Assembly (NCBI GenBank): GCA_013399115.1
Contig: VXAA01003990.1
Span: 1,083,703-1,147,702 of the forward strand
Source of the DNA: Anseranas semipalmata
Taxonomy: Eukaryota; Chordata; Aves; Anseriformes; Anseranatidae
Reading direction: 5' to 3'
Length of the DNA stretch: 64,000 nucleotides
Numbering within the stretch: position 1 is the first letter of the stretch; every line of letters starts with the position of its first letter. The position numbers were made by a program, and so were the translations under genes. Under the pieces are notes generated by a model. It was given only the letters and a program-made list of their open reading frames with translations, ran no database searches and had not been told where the DNA came from. Below, piece after piece: positions 38,601 through 51,900 of the stretch.

Positions 38601-41600
38601 TGAATTTGCAATAAATGCTCCCAGGACTACTTATTTTAGTTTACATAGTCTTGTGATTAAAACAAAAATACAAAAACTAAAACTAAAATTAAGCACTGTA
38701 ATCCAGGTCTCCTCCTTGCTAAAATCAAATGTTTGAAGCATTATAGATATTATTGGAAAGGTGACCATCAATACCGTTTTTGAGAGATACACTATATGAA
38801 GCATAATACCAAGTAAGGTAAGCACCCATTTCCAGTATAAGTCAATATATTCTGCCTCAAATAAATGTAAGAAGCTTAGCATGCAGCCTGATTTGTAAAA
38901 ACAAACTCTAAAAGGGACAAGAACTCAAACTCAACTCCTGTGTTTAAAGTGGTTCCTATTAGGCAGCTTTAGACATCTGTGCAGCCAGTGTGAGGAATTT
39001 ATTTATTTTAAACTTGCTTTCAGAACCCAGTTTTCTTCACTAATCATAGAACAATCTTAAACACCTAGTAAATTGCTTTGAATGATTTTCCTGAGAACAT
39101 ACACTTGACTTTCAGGTGCTGGAATAACACTGAAGGTTCCTAAATAAAATCTTTGTAAATTAAAGTACCATTACATTTTAGAAAGTAAATAAAGAGATTC
39201 TTAACAGTGTTTTATGTCTATCATGAAGATTACTTTTGCACCAAACTTGCAATTATAGAAGAAGGGGGAGTTGGAGTGGAAGTGGGATTTTGTAATAGCA
39301 GTGCTATACACAAATTATTACATCAAAAATGAAGAGGTGTTGTATTTTTTCTTTTCATTCTGTTGGTGTTGTGTTGAACTAGAACAAATTCAGTTTTCTT
39401 ACTGAGATTGGTTCTCAGCTCCAGCATCTAACTAAGGTGAAAAATTAAGACATTTCTCAGGTATGTGTGCATGTGACTTGTAAATAGCTTATCTTAAAAA
39501 AAAAAAAAAAAAATACAATCTTGCTTTAGGACTGCTCTTCAAATCTTTCAGACTTACCTCATCACTGTGACAGAACATAGGAGTAAAAACGTTCTCAAGG
39601 AGAGAAAGTACGTGCTCATAAGCTTCAAAAAGACACCTCATAGTCTGAAGTTTCACAACATCCTCATATGAACCTTCAGCAACTACAGAAAATTTGGAAA
39701 AAAATATCAGCTTTGCTTTGCAAGCTAATAGAAAGTCTAATACGAGTCTAACATAAAAAATAGAAATCAACTGACAAAGCAAGGCTTAAGCACAGCATAA
39801 CAAGCGGGTAACATCTTAAAAGCTACAACAAAAGTAAAGCTTGATTGTGTTTAGATGAATTAGTTTTCACTTTATTAGAGAATCCCATTTAACTTTCAGT
39901 GTAAATGATTCCTTTCAAAATTCAAACTTACTCCTTTGAATCTCTTCCACAATAAAAGGGTCAAATCTAATTTTGTCAATGCTTTCATCCAAACAATAGG
40001 TTTTGTAAATTTTCTGGACTTCCTCATGAAGAGCCATCTTTTCAGTATCCGATAGTTCTGGTCGCAAAATTCGGTCATTGAATTCCTCTGAGAATTAACA
40101 GAAAGAAAATGCATTTGTTGATCAACTTGGCAAACAAGCATCATCTTGAAGCAATGTACAGCATCAACTCATTCTCCAGCAGATACAGTCATTCACAGAA
40201 CTTTAAAACAAACAGAAACAGAAGACATCTCAAAATGTCAAGGTAGCCGCACTCTTATTAAAATTCAAATTTGTTTATAAAATTATTACTAAAAATATAT
40301 TGCCATTAAAAATATCTTTTTTGTCATAGTGAAGATAAATCCATGAAGCTGTAAGTTCCACACAAAGAGCCTTAACAGCCCTTTAAACCAGTCATCTGTC
40401 TATTCTACTGCTATTTCATTCCTAAGATCCAACCCATCTTAATATTTTCAATAATATCTTTAATCAGGATAACTTGAGAATGCACTTCCCCTGATCAAAA
40501 AAAAAATTATATCCAGCACAACCATTGTGCAATCCTACTTGATTTACTGGTTGTCACATTAATGGCATGAATGCTATCCAGAAAGAAGGGAAAATACAGC
40601 AGTGTTCACTTTCTTTTTCAATTAATGGACAGAAATAAACTTCTTCAGAGAAAGCCTTTCAAGATCCTTCTGTTTTTGGGGGGTTTAGTTTCCTCTGTAA
40701 GTCCAAAATATTTCTATCAAGTGAAAAACCACCTACAGTAAACGTTTAGTTTGAGACAGCATAACTTGAGAAACCTAAATCTCACCCTTTGTTTTATAAG
40801 CTAATATACAGACTTGCCATCTCTAAAAATGCAAAACAAGTTTAGAAGGAAAAAAATTCTGAAGTTTACTCAGAAAAAAGATTGATCATTACCAATAGCC
40901 AGAGTTTGAGTAACCTTCCTGCTACAGGAAGCGACTCTAGAGAATTGTGTTGGCTTAGAAACCTCTACACATACCACCAGCATTAAACTAGTAATCACTT
41001 TGCTCCTTTTTGGTGAGCAGAGTAGTTTTTCCTGACAAGAAGTCAACGTGTTTGAAGGATACTGAGCCCACAAGAAAGTGTATGCATGGAGATCATTTAT
41101 ATTTCTTTTATTTAATAATTAATGCCTTCTGTACTGTTTCAGAGGTAAAGTCTGTCTAATTTAAATAAACATCTTGCCGCTGTATGTATGGAGTTGGGAT
41201 ACAAAGACAGAACCATTATTTCCTATGCAACACAGAAATACTTGTTTACAAAAAATAAAATAAAAAAAACCATTCTTTTGGTAAGCAAATAATTAACCAT
41301 GAGTTGACCAAAAACCTTGAAATAAACAACTCAATTAGAGAAACTTCACAGAAAACCTTATCATTGGAAAGCAGGAGGCTTTTCAGACAACACTTACGTA
41401 ATGGTAAAACCAAATGCATGCGTCATAACCAAGGTACAAGTTACTGAATAGGAGGAGGTTTCAACAGCTTTACTGTTCCTGTTATGTTTCTGCTCTTTAC
41501 AGAATCTTTAGAGCTAAAAGAACATGAGAATTTTTCACAATGTGTGGCTCATTTTAGAAATACTTTAGTAACCACATATTTAAAAGATGCAGCCGTACCT

Positions 41601-44600
41601 TGTATCTGTGGACAGGATTTTCTTCTTACAAGAATATTCTGTTTTAAAATGTACAACCTTTATCAATAACCGGAAATATAATTATGACCAGAGTCCACAT
41701 TGACATTAACATTGCCAAGATTAGCATTCAAAAATCAGTACATAATTAAGCAAACACAGATCCTGAAATGTAATCTCTTGCTTAACAATGCTGCCTTGTT
41801 CTGAGACTCAATAGTCACTTAAACGTACAAATGCTTAAACCTTTTAAAGATCATCAAATACACCTCAGCACACATATATAATCTTACCTACAGTCAGGCA
41901 AAACTGCAGCACATGGACTGCCCCTTCCTGTTTCAGGAAGTTCATAAACCGAAATAAAAGGTCTTGCTGATCTCGGATCTCCTTTAACTCCAGTTTCAGG
42001 ACCTTAATAGGAGATTAAAAACACAGTGAGCCGATTTTCAAACTTTCAGTGAGAACAAAAGCAAAGAGCTGTAGAACAGAAGTATCAGGTAAAGTAAAAT
42101 ACTTAGTCAAAACAGGAAAGCAAATAAATGTTGCCTTTGCTTACGGATGGTTTTTTATTTCTCGGCTCTGCAAATTTCTGAAGGAATGGAACCAATGAAG
42201 AAGTAGGTTCAGTTGCTTTCTCAGGCTGTAGAAAAAAAAATGACAAAAGACAATTGGGTAAGAAAGCTTCTTTAACAGGAGAAAAAATTACTACGGTTTT
42301 AATTCTGTCAGTACTCACCGGACTATCATCAATGAAGATCAGCAGCAAATGGTTGACAGTGTCCTGCAAGAAAACACAGTACAAAGTTAATATTAAAGAA
42401 ACAACAAACTAGATGAAAATCATTTCACTACTATGTTTCATCTAAGTTTAAACCTGTGAATATATTAATACTTTAGAAAAAAAAAGCCTGGCAACACATA
42501 TTTGACAGTTAACCTTCAATGGTCTCTTGAAGTATTTACAAGTCAGGGAATTTCCTCCTACAAGATTTGCACAGAAACTTTCTTCACTCAGTGAAGGAAA
42601 GCTCTACAAGGTATTTTTGCTGTTAGTGCTGATTTAATGAACTACTGATACTTCCACAGCTACAGTACCTTCTGCTTGCAGTTAGGTGATACATTTGTAC
42701 GTACTGCAATTTTGCCTATTAATATACATATATAAATAAAATCAAAGATGGCAGCATTCTATCTTCAGAAATAAATGGCTTCTTACTTGCAGAATTAAGG
42801 ACAAACTAATACAGCTGCAAAAAGGTTGTGAAGATGCATACAGCTAGAGTTCAAGTAATTGAGCCCATGTTTAAATGTGGATATATCAATTTGAGAGTGT
42901 TTCTACTAGCACAGCACTCTCCTATTTGACAAGAATTGTAGTCCTTCATTAAAAATACATTCTTAAGAGATCATGCCAATACTGGATTTTAATCAGTTCA
43001 GTCAGTTAAGCACTCAAATGAGTTACAATGAACAAACAAAAAATGTTTCTTTTTCTTTTACCCAGTCAAAACCCATAGCAAGTAGACTATTGCATATCAT
43101 TTGTTTACCACAACATACTTAGGAGGAAAACAGTAATATTAAATAAATTAAGATTATTCATGTGTTCCAAAGTCTTACAGGATCAGCTAAGAAATCCATA
43201 GAGGGAAGGAAAACAGAACCAGGCAGAATCTCTCTTATAAGAAGTGCCAGGGATCTGAAAAGAAAAAAAAAAAAATCCATACCCATACTAGATTACATAA
43301 TTTTAAGGGAATATTTTCACTTATAACATTATATTTTACTAGTAAATATTTTAGTATTTAAAAATACCTTTTACATGTGCTAGAATACTTAGAAAACTGA
43401 TCAAAAAAATCATAAGCAAAGAGCTAGCACTAACCTTGAACACGCAAGCAAAGGGATAACAAGAAGGGATATGGAGGATGACTTTGGAATTCATTCTTTT
43501 GGTCCCCAAAATCATAGTGGTATATTGTATGCAAATATACAACTCTAAATGCTTTTTATACCTGCATTCTGTTGATTTGGGGGGCAAAATATAAGGAAAA
43601 AGAAGTTCAGTAAGTTTTCTTAAGTAGTGAAGTTCATCTCTTCGGCTTCTCAAAGCAACATGGAGTTCCGGTCCATACTCTTCTAAAGCAGCTTGCTGTA
43701 AAAATTCTGCATTTTTTACTGCAAGTAAAAAAAATAAAATATATAAAAAAAAAATACAAGTTGTTCCAGCTTTTTGTTATTGTGAAATAAGAGGTGATCA
43801 CTTTTCATTTGAGCTAAAAATTAATACCTTTAGTACATGTGCAACTGCCAAAGGGACATAATGTTGCAACTTTAAAAAAGAACCTTGGCTTAGACCTTGA
43901 AGTCTGGCTATGTAAAAGTAAAAAATCTCACATGAAAATAAGAATTCCTTCAACAAATAACTGCAGCTTGCATGATTTCCAGAATGATATTTTCCCTTCA
44001 TGATTACTGAAGAACTCAACATTTTGATTCTTCTAAAAAAAAAAAAAAAAAATGCACTGCCCAAAGTATACCTCTGTCTGCTTTTTTACTGTCCTCCTTC
44101 TTGGTCTCTAATTTATCGGCTTCTACCTATTGACTTGCGTACAACACAATCCAAAATCAATGTAAACTTAAACATTTATTCAATGCTGTTATATCCATTT
44201 CCTCCTTAGAACACTTAGAAACAAACATGAAGGAATGTATATTAGCATATATAAAAGCAGTATAAATCAAACCAAAACGAGCATGGGATCTGCAGGAACA
44301 CTGCCTCATATAAATAATTGTCTGGAGCTGAAAGAGTACCTGCTTTATCTCGTTAAAAACTGTACATACTAATTCGCAGCAACAATGTTATATTCCTTCA
44401 ATTACTTCAAAAGGCAAGAACTGAGCTGCAATAATTTACACCTAGTTGTACTAACAATCCAGCACAGACTCATGGAAAGCACCACACTAGGTTGTGCACA
44501 GAATACATACCTGTCATCTGGAAGGTTAAAGCTTGTTTTCAGCATATTGAATTTAGTACAGGAGCCTGCTAGCTTGCCCTTCACAAAAAAGAACTGAGAG

Positions 44601-45962
44601 TTGGACTTAACGATCTCTGTAGGTCCCTTCCAACTTGCATTCTATCAGCTGATACGGGGGATGCAGGAATGCATACTGCCTAATAAATCTGCCTACTTGA
44701 CGTCAGTTAAAGCAGAGGGGAGGAACAAGCATTCTGGTAGTGAGAAGTAAGGAATCACAGAGGTGCCTGTGCAAATAGCGAGGAATTACTGTGAGAGGTA
44801 AAGGTAAGAAGAGTAGGAAAAAAGGAAATGCTCCCTAGAACAATGATTTTAAGAAGGCTATAGAAACCAAGCTAACAGACAAGGCTAAGCTCAACCAGCC
44901 ACCAAAGCAAGGCCTGAAAGCTGCCTCCGAACATGTGATAGGTAGCTGGTTCAGAAACATTTACTAAAAAGCGCTGCTAAAAGTCATTTTCCACTTCATA
45001 TATCTGCCCTCAGAGGCTTTTCCATTAAACAACTGAAGAAAATGGCTATGTTTTCCATGCTGTACAGTTAAAATCCAGTTCTTTGCTGCTAAAGAAAAGC
45101 AATTCCAACTTCTTCACAGAAATCAAAGGAAACATGAAATTTGACATAAATGGCACTGCAAGATAATCTAGTATTTTGAAACTTTTGCTGTGCAATGAAA
45201 AACCATCTAATTTGGTCACACTATATCTCATGTTATTCATACCCACTACTCACATGATCAATAAGAATTTCTGAAGTTCAAATAACTGTATGTATTTATG
45301 GATATCAAGCAGATGTTTTGAGGGAACGGAGGAAAGTTCATGACTTCAGTGAAAGTAAACATCTATGCTTAAAAGTTGAATGAAACCACATTTAGCAGAT
45401 ACAGTGCTGTGGAACACAGCCAGTGGAAAAAAAGTAAAGGTAACTATTTTCCAACAGCAAGCACTGTATTTTTCAAATATTCTTTCAATGAGCAGTTTTA
45501 GTAATTTTTACGCTAGGCTAGTGAAGATACTTGTATTTGAATAATGATTGAATATGCTACTTTTCTAAATCTATCCATTGTTTACAAACATAATCAATAA
45601 CTTTTCAACATAATGAACAACTCCACTAACTGCTCATGTTAATGTGCAGATATGAAATCAGCATTAGGTGTGAACTCATTCTAGCTGTAAGAGTTATAGC
45701 TACACTACCGTGCACAAACATGCAACTCCTTTCATTTATAATGGCTTAGCTGGAACACAGAAGAAAAACTTCAAGAAGCACTGCTAGATGATCTTGATTG
45801 CTCTGCACATTCTCATTTACCATACAGATAAAGAAGTTTAGCACTTCATAGTTATGTGGATACATGAATGCTGGAATTCAAAACTGAGAGAGTGCTTGTA
45901 TCATAATATTTTCCTTATTTGTCTTTGCAACTTCCAGAAGTAAAATGTGAAAGAATCAAGTG

Positions 45963-45993
<31 letters not shown>

Positions 45994-48900
45994 TGGAAGG
46001 CAGTGATAATGAAAAGATTTAGCACATATAATGAAAAACATACAAAAATAAACTTTTATACTGTCCATTTGAAGCTGACAACACATTAAGTCTTTACAGT
46101 ACCTTTCTGCCTGGCTTTGGCTATCACTTCTATGTGTTTCATTGCTGCCTTGAGCATTTTCTTTGTTACAACAGTTGGAATATCCACCTAAAGAGTAGTT
46201 TTAAAATAAAAACAGAATTATTCCCGTTTCTTCCCCAAAACGTATTAAAGACAACAACTATCAAACACATCAGTTTGCTCTTATGTCCCCATTGTAACCA
46301 CAAAAAGAATCCTTCAGAAACAACCAATGAATTCTCTAGATAAACTGACACTACGCTTATTCTTGTGGGCAAAGCATATGACATCACGTAAAACTAAATG
46401 CCATAAACAATACTAACACTTATTTTCAACGTTTTCTCACTCTCGTTCTTCCATTGCAATAATTATAGCAATACAGTTTGACTTCCAAGTCACCGTAAAC
46501 GAAGCTTAGTTCTACATGAAGATTTGACCACCAAAGGCAAGTAATTTGTACCCTGCTTCTAGTACTTATGTACTTTAACCCTCAGCAATCTTATGTCCAC
46601 AAGAACTAAAAGCAAAGTGAAACACTCCTCCCTATGTACACGCAGAAAAACCATCTCAGCTGAGATGATGGCAGAACCAAAAGAGAATTTGAGTTACTGA
46701 GTCAAGACCACTTTTAGTGCCAACAACTCTATATTGCATACTCCTGTTTATAAGCCAAACAAAAAGCAGTAATTCTGCATATGTGATTTAATCAAAGATT
46801 TTACTAGTCAGAGTCCTGCATTTATGCTTTCCTTGACAGCTATGAGAATGAAAGGAGAATTACAGAATAATTCAGGCACAAATAGACCTCAGGATGTCTT
46901 AGCCCAACCTCCTGCTCAAAAGCAGGCTCAGAGTAGGGTGCTCAGGGCTGTATCCATCCGAGTGTTGAAAACTTCTAGAGATGAAGACAGTCACCTCCTA
47001 ACAGGTCAAGTGCTCCAGCCCTGATGATCTTGGTGTCCCTTGGCTGAACTTGCTCCACCTCTATCAATGCCTCTTTTGTACTGTGGAGCCCCAAACTGGA
47101 TGCAATATCCTAGATACTGCACCAATGTGTTGCTTTCTGAAGAGCACCAAGTAAAGGGAGATAACCACTTCCCTTGATCGACTGGCTCTGCTCCTGTTAA
47201 GACAGCCCATGATGCTGTTGATCTTCTTTGCTGCCATTACAACACTCTGGCTCACGTTCAGCTTACTGTCTACAATAAGCCCCAGCTCCTTTGCAGCAGA
47301 GCTGCTCTCCACAGCCAGTCAGTCCCCAATTTCAAGGGATTCTGCCTTTTCAGCTGCAGTAGTTGCATAGAAACTTACCTAGAAACTGATCTATACATTG
47401 TATGCCCGCCATTTCAAGTGAGAACAAATGACTTCTCAGAGAAACAGAAACACACAACTGCAAGTGCTCAGCATTTCTAATGGAGTTTGTTCCTCCTCAA
47501 GACTAAGTCAAATAAAGACCTTAAGTGATCAAACAGAAGGAAGCACAGGAGTGCTTCTTGCCAGACAAGGAAGGAGACTAATTGCCGAGGCCACTAGAAC
47601 TGAGAGGAAGGTTGTTTCTTATTCTTTTATATTAGAGCAATAGCATGTATTCCTGCATTATCCCCTGTAATATTTGAGGCACACAGCTATGACATTACAT
47701 GGCTAGCCCAGACAAGCTAGTACAAGAGACCAGAACTGCCTAAAAGTAATTAACTAAATTCAGGTCAACTCCTACTTTTTTGCTTAAAAGTAGAAGCTCC
47801 TGCTCATCAATGCAAACCTGTTACTTGGGACTCACATTTCAACCATATTTCAATAGAGCAAAAAGTTTCCTATGGAACATAGGGATAGGAGAGTGCTTAT
47901 TCCTGCACAGGTAAGTCGAAGATCACAGCAAGCAAACAGTTTTTTGTCAAAAGATAGGTTCTGCTACAGTGTCGACACCAATCAAACGCAGGGCTGTTAC
48001 ACCACAACAAAGAAAAGCCCTTCACTTTCCCTTAAACATCAATAACTAACCCATAAATGGCCTCAACAAGGAAAATCCAGATCAAGCTGAAGTCAATAAA
48101 TAAAGATGTTTTTCAGCATATAATTAAGAGCTGACTAGCCTGAAGCGCTTGTTACTTGTTCCAACAACCACACCTCAAAAACTCCACCTAGGCAATCTTA
48201 AACAGAACACATTCTTTTCACTGAAGCAATTTGTAATTTTAAATCTCAATTCAAAAGCAGAAGATTCTTCGGCAACAACAATAGAGATCTAAGCTAAAAA
48301 AGGAAACAAAGTTTGTTTGTTTTTTTCCTTATACATAAAATTTTAAATTCTGGAATTACTATCTCCATTAGCCAGAGCTCTAGCTTTCAAGCATTTAATA
48401 ATAAATTGAAATCAAAGTACAGCTGTTTGGCAAAGATATAAAGACTTCTATTTTGCAATCTGTGCTGAATTTCTCCCGAAATTAAGTTATAAATGACACG
48501 GTATTGCAGTTGAAAGGTTATAAAACATTGTCGTAACCCTTTTCAGCTAATTACTGAAGCTTTAAACTAAGATTCCAAAGATGAAAAAAATGGTATTTTA
48601 TTTGCAACTTGCATATCAACGCTTATTTCTATGCACAATGTTTTCAGTTGTACAGACACACATCAGTCTGTCTGAATCTGTAAGTGGGTGTGCACACAGA
48701 AACACTTGTGCAGCAGAAGCAAAGTATAGGCTGAAAAAAATGGTATAGCACCAGATACAAGCTCCCCTGCATGACTGAGCATGCCGAGTTTCAATTTCAT
48801 TCCAAACCACAAAGTTATTATTAGTATCTTTTTGCTTGAGATATCTGTAACACTTCATGCAATGAGACAAAATAAATCATATTATTCCATAGGATGGGAA

Positions 48901-51900
48901 CAAATCTAAACATTCGTAAAGTGAAATGCACTTCTGTGATGGCCTTTCTGCTTTGTAGTTCCCCCAACATTTCTTAATAGTTGCACGTTTGAGTTTTTGT
49001 TGCATATAATGCCTAATCAGTCACACAGAATTGAATTTTGATTACTTTATTATTGACAAAGCTAGATATGATTATTACTCAAACTTGATGGTAAAAGCTG
49101 CTACAGCTGATCTGAGATAATATAATACCTTACTACAAGATAAGAGACATAACTATTTTCTGAAATAACAATGGATCTATAAACAACGCAAGTAGTAACT
49201 ACGTAGAACTTTAGTTCTAACATCAGATCAAATTTTAAGACCTTGCTCTAGATTTTCACTTTGAAAGATTTACTTCACTTTCACACATCTATATAATGTC
49301 TGCACTACACAGATCATTTCCTAATTTTCCCCCATGTTCACTTTAAAAGCAACATACTTGAGTTCAAGTAAACAAGAAAGTCATCTGGATTTGATATATA
49401 ACAAGGACAGAATCAGGCTGTTCATCAGTCATGACTGAGTACATGTACAACTTGTAGTTCAGAAAATATTGCTGTTACTAAGGAGGGGGAAAGACACACA
49501 TTTGTGGTAGTTGCTCCAACAGCAGGGCCAGCACTGAACAAATCTGGAGACTGAGTTAGCATCTCTTGCTGCTTAGAACAGTCCGAAATTTAGAAGCAGT
49601 TCGTGTAGAACAGGTTTGAAGTGCCTTACAAGAATACTGGGTATATGTGCTAACATATTAAACATAGCTAACAAATAACTTGAATGTTTAAAGTTTACTC
49701 TGCAGAATGTTTCTTAAGAACTATGTTAGTATAAGAACAATATTATTTTAATTCTTATAGTAAGCTATTCACTTACAGTCTATTATTCATAGACAACATA
49801 AGGACCTCGTCTGCATTTAAAGAACCAAGGAATGAGAAGCCATGACACAGGTACACTGTCAACCATTTTCTAATAGTTCTCAATAATTCTCAATTTTTTT
49901 TCCACTTGGATTAAGTCACTAAAAGACAGCTAAAAGATCATCCCAAGGTTTTAATAATGCCTTGCACTGGTGTCAAAAAGATATCCATTTGCACGAATCT
50001 TCTGAGATGGTTTATAACTAGGAACAGAATAAGCTCCAGAAGGAGGAAATAGATAACACAAAGAAGAAACTTACATAGAAACTACCTCTACTGTCTGTAA
50101 GACTGACTTTGGAATGGCCATTTAACAAAAATTAAAGAACTAAGAAAAATTAAAGAACTAACTACAGATGGATATCAGTTATTTCAGATGGAAAAAACAA
50201 TGTTCATACCTTTAAGTCACCTTACCTTGTGGATTCTCCGAACTAACACAGATGCAAAAAAACGCAGCGTGCCTCTCAGTTCATCCACAGAGGATTCATC
50301 ATCAGTAATATTTCTGCAGTGTTGTAAAACAAGTCATGTAAAAAAAAGGAAGAACATACATTTATATTTACCCAACTACAAAACACGATAACGAATGTCT
50401 TATTCAATGGTGACACTTTAACAGGCATTAACTGAAATGAAAGCTAAGAAGTGTGGGCAGAGAGAGTGAGCAGTCTTCTATCTGAGTAAAATACACAGCA
50501 TTCCCAGTATGTTTGTGCACTCAACAATGACTTAAGAAAAATGTCCGAGTGTAAACTGGAATTGTATACCAATTCCTGCTCTAATATACTGTCTGCACGA
50601 TATTGACCAAGTAAAATCTAACTTAGTTTCCACATATCTGAAAACAGTGACTGTTTCCTAGTGCAGTGGCATGAAGTCTGAAGGAGTCTGAATTAACATA
50701 TGCAAAGTCTTTAGAATAAGGGTACTGCAAGCACCTACCCAGTTAAGCTAGTCAAAACTGGATTTTCCATACTGCATACTCCAAAACCTTCTATCCTACA
50801 GGATTTCAAATAATTTTCTGGCCTAGTAAACCTTGGCTTTGTTATCTTTTATGTTTAAGTTTTATTATAAAGTTGGTAGTTTCTCATGTAGCTTTTAATG
50901 ACATAGATGCGTTCATGGTATTTCAGCTGAGCCTCATCCAATAGAAAATTTTCACCAGTACTTTTTCCACAAGTTCTAATACTTAGATGCCATTTAATAC
51001 AATAGTATTCTCTTTTTAAAATATAAAATCGGGATATAATTTCTGGTTTAAATAGAGAACGTCATTTCCTAGAAGAAAAAAGAAAGCATTACAAAGGAAA
51101 TCAACTAATGACAGAACTTATTTATTTAAAAGTTGATCTACTTTTGATGTAGCATGACATGAAACTATCAACTATAAAGAAAACAAAACAAGAACCTCAA
51201 CCTATAGCCACTTGAAACAACTGATGTTATTTAACATGTTTTCTGCTTGGAAGCAAAGAAATAAAGAACTTAAAACAGATTCCCAAATCACTGTGTCAAA
51301 ATATCGTCTAAACTTTAATCTGGCTTGCCAGTTTCCATCTGCTGCAATAGGGTATGTTCAGTGAAAAATCAAGTTAAAAATACTTTAAGTTGACTATGGA
51401 AGAAAAATATCTAATTCCCTATCTTTTGGGGGAAACTGGATGAAAACAGGAACTTAGATGCAGAAACTGCAACTAAATTGAGTGGAAAAAGAGCATAACA
51501 GCAGCACTTTGCAAAATGCAACAGAAAGGATAAAAACATACCAACATGTACATTAGTGTGAGTAAAGATATCAGTAAAACTCCATTGTAATAGCTCAGCA
51601 ATGACACAATAAAGAAAGCTACATCCTGCTTTAGCTAATGACCATATGGAAAAGCCATCACAGCTTTCAATTTGCATAATGCATATGCAAACCCTCAAAT
51701 GGTTCTCCATAGGTATTAAACACAAACATTGTTTGTGTTAAAAAAATAGTATAAGCAGCAGCAGTACGTTTGAGAAACAAATATGTTATGCCTGTAACAT
51801 CATTTTACATTACTCAGCATCTGATTTTTAAAGCAATGTTAGCCCGGGGGTCATGCAGCATCCAAAGGCATGCTGAAGGTGACCCATTAGCTACAGATAT